Source: an uncultured Pelagibacteraceae bacterium (lineage in GTDB: Bacteria > Pseudomonadota > Alphaproteobacteria > Pelagibacterales > Pelagibacteraceae). Taken from it: a DNA stretch of 64,000 nt. This document shows, one piece after another, positions 56,897 to 64,000 of this stretch. The notes under the pieces were generated by a model. The model ran no database searches, was not told the origin of the DNA, and saw only the letters and a list, made by a program, of their open reading frames with translations. Both the position numbers and the translations under genes were made by a program. The DNA lies in contig CACMDE010000004.1 of assembly GCA_902612345.1 (NCBI GenBank), forward strand, positions 1 through 64,000, read 5' to 3'. The number at the start of each line of letters is the position of its first letter. The stretch's first letter is position 1.

Positions 56897-57934
56897 ATGA
56901 TAAAAAAAACGTCTTTATATAATCTTCACCAAAAAAATGGTGCAAAACTCGTAGAGTTTGCCGGTTATCATATGCCAATACAATATAAGGATGGAATTAT
57001 TCAAGAGCACAAGTTTACTAGATCAAATTGTGGAATTTTTGATGTTTCTCACATGGGCCAATTATTTATTAATGGTCAAGAAAATCTAACAAAAGATTTA
57101 GAAAATATTTTTCCAGTTGATCTAAAAAATTTAAATATTAATCAAAGCAAATACTCATTTTTAATGAATGACAGTGCGGGAATCCATGATGATTTGATAA
57201 TTACAAAAATTAATGATGGGTATTTAATAATTTTAAATGCAGCTTGTAAGTATGGGGATTTTAAAATTATTAAAGAAAAGTTAAAAGATAAGTATGATTT
57301 AAAACTAGATGATAACCTTTCATTAATTGCTATCCAAGGACCAAAGGCAAAAATAATTTTAAATAAATGTATTTCAGGAATTGATAAATTAAAATTCATG
57401 CATGGTGGAAACTTTAAATTTAAAAATTATGAAGTATTTGTAACTAGATCAGGATATACAGGAGAAGATGGTTTTGAAGTTTCTATAGAAAATAAATTTG
57501 CAGAATTATTTGTAGAGGAATTACTTAAATTAGGAACTAAATTAATCGGACTTGGTGCTAGAGACACTCTAAGACTTGAGGCGGGCCTATGTCTTTATGG
57601 AAATGATATTGACTTAGATACAACCCCAATTGAAGCAAATCTTAAATGGGCAATTTCAAAAAATAGAATAAATACTAATTATCCAGGATCGAAAATTATT
57701 AAGGATCAGATTAAATCAGGGGTAAATAAAATTAGGGTAGGTATCAAGCCTGAAACTAGAATTATTGCTAGAGGAAATACAAAAATATTTAATCAGGATA
57801 ATAAAGAGATAGGAAAAATTACAAGTGGCACTTTTGGTCCTAGTGTTGATCATTCAATAGCAATGGGCTATGTTGAAAATAATTATGCTAACTCAAATAC
57901 AAAATTATTTTTAGAGGTGAGGGAAAAAAAATAG
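56897..57934 (+). CDS. gcvT: Glycine cleavage system T protein (aminomethyltransferase)
   Basis: YHMPIQYKDGIIQEH, FDVSHMGQ, TRSGYTGEDGFEVS, GLGARDTLRLEAGLCLYGND. Confidence 0.96.
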   Translation: MIKKTSLYNLHQKNGAKLVEFAGYHMPIQYKDGIIQEHKFTRSNCGIFDVSHMGQLFINGQENLTKDLENIFPVDLKNLNINQSKYSFLMNDSAGIHDDLIITKINDGYLIILNAACKYGDFKIIKEKLKDKYDLKLDDNLSLIAIQGPKAKIILNKCISGIDKLKFMHGGNFKFKNYEVFVTRSGYTGEDGFEVSIENKFAELFVEELLKLGTKLIGLGARDTLRLEAGLCLYGNDIDLDTTPIEANLKWAISKNRINTNYPGSKIIKDQIKSGVNKIRVGIKPETRIIARGNTKIFNQDNKEIGKITSGTFGPSVDHSIAMGYVENNYANSNTKLFLEVREKK

Positions 57935-57991
57935 CTGCAAATATTTGTAATTTACCATTTTACAAAAAAAACTATGTCAAAGGAGAAATAA

Positions 57992-58372
57992 ATGTCTGAG
58001 GTAAAATATTCAAAGGAACACGAATGGTTAAAGCTTGATGGAGATGTAGCTACCATTGGAATAACAAAACATGCAACAGAAATGTTAGGAGATATTGTAT
58101 TTGCTGAATTACCAGAAAAAGGTACAAATGTAGAAAAAGATGGCACAGCAGGCGTTGTAGAATCAACTAAAGCAGCGAGCGATGTTTATACTCCAGTAAG
58201 TGGAGAAGTGATTGATACAAATCAAGCCATAGTAGATGATCCATCTAAAATTAATCAAGATCCAGAAAACTCAGCATGGTTTTTTAAACTTAAAATAAAA
58301 GACCCCTCAGAAATTGAAACATTAATGAATAAAGACGATTACGATAATTTTGCAAAGGAGACATCAGCATAA
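57992..58372 (+). CDS. gcvH: Glycine cleavage system H protein
   Basis: [40 protein letters not shown] (lipoyl Lys). Confidence 0.97.
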   Translation: MSEVKYSKEHEWLKLDGDVATIGITKHATEMLGDIVFAELPEKGTNVEKDGTAGVVESTKAASDVYTPVSGEVIDTNQAIVDDPSKINQDPENSAWFFKLKIKDPSEIETLMNKDDYDNFAKETSA

Positions 58373-61242
58373 TGTTACCAAACTCAGAAAAAGATTTTAT
58401 AAAAAGACACATTGGTCCTTCTAAAGAAGATCAATCGAAAATGTTAAAAGAATTAAATTATCAATCACTAGATGATTTAATTGATAACACTATTCCAGAT
58501 AAAATAAAATTTAAAGGTGAATTAAATATAGGCGAATCTAATTCAGAATATGAAGCCTTAAGAAAACTAAGAGCAATATCAAAGAAAAATCAAGTATACT
58601 CAAATTTTATTGGCATGGGTTATTATGGAACTTATACACCATATGTTATTTTAAGAAATATATTAGAAAATCCAGGTTGGTATACTTCATATACACCTTA
58701 TCAGCCAGAGGTAGCTCAAGGAAGACTTGAAATGTTATTAAACTTTCAACAAATGATTGTTGATTTCACAGGAATGGATATTGCTAATGCTTCTTTGTTA
58801 GACGAAGGTACAGCAGCAGCTGAGGCCATGGGTCTTAGTCACAGATTAAATAAAAAAGATAGTAATTTAGTTTTTGTATCTAAAGATTGTCATCCCCAAA
58901 CAATAAATGTAATTCAAACAAGAGCTGAACCAATGGGTTTAAAAGTTTTAGTTGGTAAAGAGGATGAAGTTTTAGACCAATTAAAAGAAGATTTAGTTTG
59001 TGGAATTTTACAATATCCTGGAACATTAGGAGATATTAAAGATCCCAGTGAAGCAATTAGTAAAATTCATAAAAAAAATGGGAAGGCTGTATTAGCTTGT
59101 GATCTACTAACTTTAGCAAAATTAAAAACGCCAAGAGAACTTGGTGCAGATATAGCAGTTGGGAGTTCTCAAAGATTTGGAATTCCAATGGGATATGGAG
59201 GTCCACACGCAGCCTTTTTTGCAACTAAAGACGAGTATAAAAGATCGATGCCTGGAAGGATTGTTGGGGTATCAGTTGATAGACATGGCAATAAGGCATA
59301 TAGATTATCATTACAAACTAGAGAACAACACATCAGAAGAGATAAGGCGACAAGTAATATTTGTACTGCCCAAGCTCTATTAGCAATAGTGTCAGCTGCA
59401 TATGCTATTTATCATGGTCCAGATGGTATTAAAAATATTTCTGAAAGAGTCTCTCAATTAGCAAAAAGTTTTGCTGATAAAATAAAACAATCCGGATATG
59501 AACTTTATTCCAATTATTTTTTTGATACTGTTACAATTATTACAAAAGAAAAGACTGACCAAATTTATAAAAATGCTTTGAGACAAAAAGTTAATATACG
59601 AAAAGTGAATTCTGAAATGCTTGCTGTTTCGTTTGATGAGAGAAAAAATGTTTATAGAGTAAATCAATTATTAAAAATTTTTAATGCAGCAGAATCAATT
59701 AAAAAAGAGGACCCTTCAGTAAGTTTACCCAATTTACCAAAAAATTTATTAAGAACTTCAAAATATTTAGAACATCCAGTTTTCAACTTATATCATTCAG
59801 AAACTGAAATGCTTAGATATCTAAAAAGGTTGGAGGATAAGGATATAGCATTAAATAGAACTATGATAGCACTTGGTTCATGTACAATGAAGTTAAATGC
59901 TGCAGCTGAAATGATACCAATCTCTTGGAAGGAATTTGCTGAGCCTCATCCGTTTGTTCCAATTGAACAAATGGAAGGATTTAGAGATTTATTTACTGAT
60001 CTAAAAAATTGGTTGAGATCTATAACTGGTTTTTCAGGTGTTTCTTTACAACCTAATGCAGGTGCTCAAGGAGAATATGCCGGTTTAATGGTTATCAGAA
60101 AGTATCACGTAGATAGAGGTGAGGCTAATCGAAATATATGTTTAATTCCAAGTTCAGCACATGGCACTAATCCAGCAAGCGCACAAATGGTTGGAATGAA
60201 AGTAGTTGTTGTTAATTGTGATAAAGAGGGAAATGTTGATTTTGATGATTTAAAGAAAAAAGTAGAGCAACATTCAGAAAACCTTGGGGCACTAATGGTA
60301 ACGTACCCATCTACCCATGGAGTATTTGAAGAAAAAATAATTGATATTTGTGAGTTAGTTCATAAACATGGCGGCCAGGTCTACATGGATGGAGCAAATT
60401 TAAACGCTTTGGTCGGAGTTGCAAAGCCTGGAAATTTTGGTCCAGACGTTTGTCATATTAATCTGCATAAAACATTTTGCATTCCCCATGGTGGGGGAGG
60501 ACCTGGAATGGGTCCTATTGCTTGTAAAAAACATCTACAAGTTTATCTGCCTAACCATCCAGTTATAAAAGATTGTGGACCGACAACTGGAATTGGAGCA
60601 GTGTCAGCAGCCCCTTGGGGTAGTTCAAGCATTCTATCAATCTCTTGGATGTATATTAAAATGATGGGATCAGCAGGATTAAAGCTTGCTACTCAAGTTG
60701 CAATATTAAACGCAAATTATATTGCTCATAGACTAAAAGATCACTTTCCAATTTTGTACAAGGGATCAAATGGCAATGTTGCTCACGAATGTATTATTGA
60801 TATAAGAAATATTAAATCAGAAACAGGTGTAACAGAAGAGGACATAGCAAAAAGATTAATAGATTTTGGATTTCATGCACCAACTATGTCATGGCCAGTA
60901 GCCGGTACAATGATGATAGAACCGACTGAAAGTGAAGGCTTATCTGAAATTGATAGATTTTGTGAAACTTTAATTAAGATTAAACAAGAAATTGAAAAAA
61001 TTAAATCAGGTGAATTTGATAAAATAGACAATCCAATTAAAAATGCTCCTCATACAGACGCTGAGCTTGCTTCAGATAATTGGGAACATAAATATACGAG
61101 ACAAGAAGCGGCTTATCCATCAAAATTTTTAAGAGCTAATAAATTTTGGCCACCTGTTGCAAGAGTTGACAACGTATATGGTGATAAGAATATTTTTTGT
61201 ACATGTCCAAGCATGGATGAATTCAAAGAAGATGCTGCATAA
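58372..61242 (+). CDS. gcvP: Glycine dehydrogenase (decarboxylating) P protein
   Basis: YTPYQPEVAQGRLEMLLNFQQM, CHINLHKTFCIPHGGGGPGMGP (PLP Lys); 956 aa. Confidence 0.97.
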   Translation: MLPNSEKDFIKRHIGPSKEDQSKMLKELNYQSLDDLIDNTIPDKIKFKGELNIGESNSEYEALRKLRAISKKNQVYSNFIGMGYYGTYTPYVILRNILENPGWYTSYTPYQPEVAQGRLEMLLNFQQMIVDFTGMDIANASLLDEGTAAAEAMGLSHRLNKKDSNLVFVSKDCHPQTINVIQTRAEPMGLKVLVGKEDEVLDQLKEDLVCGILQYPGTLGDIKDPSEAISKIHKKNGKAVLACDLLTLAKLKTPRELGADIAVGSSQRFGIPMGYGGPHAAFFATKDEYKRSMPGRIVGVSVDRHGNKAYRLSLQTREQHIRRDKATSNICTAQALLAIVSAAYAIYHGPDGIKNISERVSQLAKSFADKIKQSGYELYSNYFFDTVTIITKEKTDQIYKNALRQKVNIRKVNSEMLAVSFDERKNVYRVNQLLKIFNAAESIKKEDPSVSLPNLPKNLLRTSKYLEHPVFNLYHSETEMLRYLKRLEDKDIALNRTMIALGSCTMKLNAAAEMIPISWKEFAEPHPFVPIEQMEGFRDLFTDLKNWLRSITGFSGVSLQPNAGAQGEYAGLMVIRKYHVDRGEANRNICLIPSSAHGTNPASAQMVGMKVVVVNCDKEGNVDFDDLKKKVEQHSENLGALMVTYPSTHGVFEEKIIDICELVHKHGGQVYMDGANLNALVGVAKPGNFGPDVCHINLHKTFCIPHGGGGPGMGPIACKKHLQVYLPNHPVIKDCGPTTGIGAVSAAPWGSSSILSISWMYIKMMGSAGLKLATQVAILNANYIAHRLKDHFPILYKGSNGNVAHECIIDIRNIKSETGVTEEDIAKRLIDFGFHAPTMSWPVAGTMMIEPTESEGLSEIDRFCETLIKIKQEIEKIKSGEFDKIDNPIKNAPHTDAELASDNWEHKYTRQEAAYPSKFLRANKFWPPVARVDNVYGDKNIFCTCPSMDEFKEDAA

Positions 61243-61248
61243 TTCTTA

Positions 61249-62487
61249 ATGAAAATAGCTGTAATTGGATCTGGCATATCTGGATTAAGTGCAGCTTACT
61301 ACTTATCAAAAAACCACAAAGTTGATTTATTTGAAAAAGATGATCATTTTGGTGGGCATTCGTACACATTGGACTTAAATTTAAAAAATAAAAAAATATC
61401 AGTAGACATTGGTTTCATAGTTTTTAATTATAAGACTTATCCAAATCTAATTAATTTTTTCAAAGAAAATTCAATCGAGATTGAAAAAAGCAATATGTCA
61501 TTTTCAGTATCTGTGAAAGATACTAATTTTGAATATTGTGGCAAGGGTATTTCAGGGATGTTTAGTAATAAATCAAATATATTTAACTTAAAATTTTTAA
61601 ATATGTTTTTTGATTTAATAAAATTTTATAAAAAAAATAATAATTTAACAATATATGATAATAATTTAACTCTTGGAGATTATCTTACTAAGGAAAAATT
61701 ATCAAAAGAGTTTACCGATTATCACATAATTCCAATGGTTGCTGCAATATGGTCTATGCCACCTTATGAGGCTAGCCAAATGCCATTAAGTTTTTTTTTG
61801 AAATTTTTCCAAAATCATGGCTTATTTAAATTAAAAAATAGACCACAATGGTACACAGTTAAAAATAGAAGCAGAACATATGTTAATAAAATTCTCAATA
61901 AGATAAGTGGAGAACATTATAAAAATTATAAAATAAATTTAATTAAAAGACACAAAGAAAATATTGAAATATTTTATGGAGAAAAAAATGAATTCTTCAT
62001 TTATGACAAAGTAGTTATAGCAACACATGCAGATGAAGCCTTATCAATTTTAGAAAAGCCGACAGATGAAGAAAAAAATTTACTTTCAAATTTCAAATAT
62101 AAAAATAACTTAGCTGTAATACATACTGATAAAAATCAAATGCCTAGAAATAAAAAGACATGGAGCGCATGGAATGCAAAACTGAGTAAAAATGTTAGAG
62201 AAAATTCATCTATAACTTATTGGTTAAACCTATTACAGAATTTAAAGATAGATGAAGATATTTTTTTATCACTAAATCCTTTTGATAATATTGAAGAAGA
62301 AAAAATACTTAATAAAGTAACATTTACACACCCTTATTATGATAAATTAGCTCTAGAAAATCAGACAAGATTAAAAAAAATTCAAAATGTAAATAATACC
62401 TTATTTTGTGGTAGTTATTTCGGGTATGGTTTCCATGAAGATGGAATAACATCTGCAATAGATATGTTAAAATCATTTCATGATTAA
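61249..62487 (+). CDS. FAD-dependent amine-oxidase-like oxidoreductase (COG2907-like)
   Basis: IAVIGSGISGLSAAYYLS, GGHSYTLDL, C-terminal GSYFGYGFHEDGITSAIDM. Confidence 0.88.
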   Translation: MKIAVIGSGISGLSAAYYLSKNHKVDLFEKDDHFGGHSYTLDLNLKNKKISVDIGFIVFNYKTYPNLINFFKENSIEIEKSNMSFSVSVKDTNFEYCGKGISGMFSNKSNIFNLKFLNMFFDLIKFYKKNNNLTIYDNNLTLGDYLTKEKLSKEFTDYHIIPMVAAIWSMPPYEASQMPLSFFLKFFQNHGLFKLKNRPQWYTVKNRSRTYVNKILNKISGEHYKNYKINLIKRHKENIEIFYGEKNEFFIYDKVVIATHADEALSILEKPTDEEKNLLSNFKYKNNLAVIHTDKNQMPRNKKTWSAWNAKLSKNVRENSSITYWLNLLQNLKIDEDIFLSLNPFDNIEEEKILNKVTFTHPYYDKLALENQTRLKKIQNVNNTLFCGSYFGYGFHEDGITSAIDMLKSFHD

Positions 62488-63256
62488 GTATTCAAAGATT
62501 TACGCTGGAAAAGTAATACATACAAGATTTAAACCAAAAAAACATCACTTTAAGTATAATGTTTTTAGTATGTTAATTGATTTAGATGAAATAAATGAAC
62601 TAGATAATAATTTAAAATTTTTTTCATTTAATAAATTTAATTTAATTAGTTTTTTTAATATCGATCATGGAGATAGAGAAGGTGGTGATATTAAAAATTG
62701 GGTTAAAGAAAATTTGATAAAAAAGAAAATTAAATTTCAAAATATTAGAGTGGAAATACTATGTTATCCAAGAATAATTGGTTATGTGTTTAATCCACTT
62801 TCAATCTTATATGTTTATAATGAGAAAAATAAATTAATTTCAATTTTTTATGAAGTAAAAAATACATTTGGAGAACAACATACCTATATTTTTGAAACTA
62901 AAGATCAAAAATTAATAGAAAATAAATGTCACAAAAAGTTTTATGTATCACCTTTTATTGACATGGATTGTGAATATAACTTTAGCGTGACAAAGCCAGG
63001 AGATTCTATATCTGTAATAATTAATCAACATGATAAAGAAGGTAAGCTTTTATTTGCCTCACAAGATGGAAAAATACAGCATTTAACATCTAAAAACTTA
63101 ATACTTAATTATTTAAAGCATCCACTAATGACTTTTAAAGTAATAGTTGCAATACATTATGAAGCATTCAAACTTTGGATTAAAAAAGTAAAATTAGTAA
63201 AAAAGAAAATAAAAATTTTAAATAAAATTACTTTTGAGACCAATGAGTATAAATAA
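62480..63256 (+). CDS. DUF1365 family protein
   Basis: IYAGKVIHTRFKPKKHHFKYNVFSMLIDLDE, YPRIIGYVFNPLSILYVY, KFYVSPFIDMDCEYNF. Confidence 0.9.
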   Translation: MIKYSKIYAGKVIHTRFKPKKHHFKYNVFSMLIDLDEINELDNNLKFFSFNKFNLISFFNIDHGDREGGDIKNWVKENLIKKKIKFQNIRVEILCYPRIIGYVFNPLSILYVYNEKNKLISIFYEVKNTFGEQHTYIFETKDQKLIENKCHKKFYVSPFIDMDCEYNFSVTKPGDSISVIINQHDKEGKLLFASQDGKIQHLTSKNLILNYLKHPLMTFKVIVAIHYEAFKLWIKKVKLVKKKIKILNKITFETNEYK

Positions 63257-64000
63257 TATTTCAGACAAAATAGTTTTTAGAATGTTGAAGCACATTAAAC
63301 ATGGCGTATTGGAACTCACAAATCACGATAACAAAAAACATATCTTTGGAAAAGATTCCACTGGATTAGATGTAAGTATAAAGATTAATAAGCCAGACTT
63401 CACTTACAAAATAATTAAAAGTGGAAGTGTGGGATTAGCAGAAGCTTACATGAAAGGTGATTTTGAAACAAATAATCTTTCAAACTTAATAGAATTAACA
63501 GCGAAAAATATTAATATAATTTATAAATTTTCAGGAATTTTTGATTTTCGATTAATTAATATGATTAAGAATTTTCTTGTAAAGAATACTAAAATTAAAA
63601 GTAAAGAAAATATTGCTAAACACTATGATCTTGGAAATAATTTTTTTTCTTTGTGGTTAGATAAATCTTTAACTTATTCAAGTGCTATTTTCGATAATGA
63701 AAAAAAAGATTTAGAATCTGCACAATATAATAAATACTTAAAATTAATTAATTTAATTCAACCAAAGTCAGGAGATAAAATTTTAGAAATAGGATGTGGC
63801 TGGGGTGGCTTTGCTGAATATGTAGGTAAAAATTTAGATGTAAAGTTAGACTGTATTACAATTTCAAAAAAACAATATGAATTTGCAAAGGAGAGAATTT
63901 ATAAAAACCATTTAAATCATAAAATTAATATAGAATTAAAAGATTATAGAGATGTTAATGAAAAATATAACTCAATTGCATCTATTGAAATGATTGAAGC
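63243..64000 (+). CDS. Cyclopropane-fatty-acyl-phospholipid synthase-like methyltransferase, N-terminal part (truncated by window end; not in the ORF track)
   Basis: ATG 63243: MSINNISDKIVFRMLKHIKHG...SVGLAEAYMKGDFET...IAKHYDLGNNFFSLWLDKSLTYSSAIF...ILEIGCGWGGFAEYV; overlaps the DUF1365 stop. Confidence 0.92.
   Translation, partial: MSINNISDKIVFRMLKHIKHGVLELTNHDNKKHIFGKDSTGLDVSIKINKPDFTYKIIKSGSVGLAEAYMKGDFETNNLSNLIELTAKNINIIYKFSGIFDFRLINMIKNFLVKNTKIKSKENIAKHYDLGNNFFSLWLDKSLTYSSAIFDNEKKDLESAQYNKYLKLINLIQPKSGDKILEIGCGWGGFAEYVGKNLDVKLDCITISKKQYEFAKERIYKNHLNHKINIELKDYRDVNEKYNSIASIEMIE

Noticed and set aside
59159-59667. Small ORFs within gcvP (both strands)
   Set aside because: Internal to the full-length conserved gcvP reading frame

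Overview
This is a contiguous, very AT-rich, densely packed bacterial chromosome segment. Gene content and order (murD-ftsW-murG-murC-murB-ddl-ftsQ-ftsA-lpxC, proteorhodopsin-ferredoxin, glycine-riboswitch gcvTHP, tiny or negative intergenic gaps) look like a SAR11 / Pelagibacter-type alphaproteobacterium. No rRNA, tRNA, transposon, prophage or CRISPR was recognised. Almost all sequence is housekeeping coding sequence. Accessory-looking content is concentrated at about 26.3-37.0 kb: two glycosyltransferases, adenosine deaminase, a secreted polysaccharide-lyase-like protein, a complete urease operon (ureDABCEFG) and umuDC. I found no clearly new multi-gene system. The strongest non-coding signals are: (1) a tandem glycine riboswitch whose linker forms a 12-bp perfect complement to the gcvT start-codon region, competing with aptamer-2 P1; (2) a perfect GTTC-N7-GTTC SOS-type box beside a near-consensus promoter for umuDC, with a one-mismatch version before recA; (3) a 215-bp proteorhodopsin upstream region containing several inverted repeats. 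The strongest coding oddities are an IMP dehydrogenase without the CBS module, no ftsZ at the canonical ftsA-lpxC position, stop-to-stop overlaps at 7 of 8 convergent gene pairs, and an amine oxidase / DUF1365 / CFA-synthase-like lipid cluster running off the 3' end. All homology calls are from reading the translations; no searches were run.
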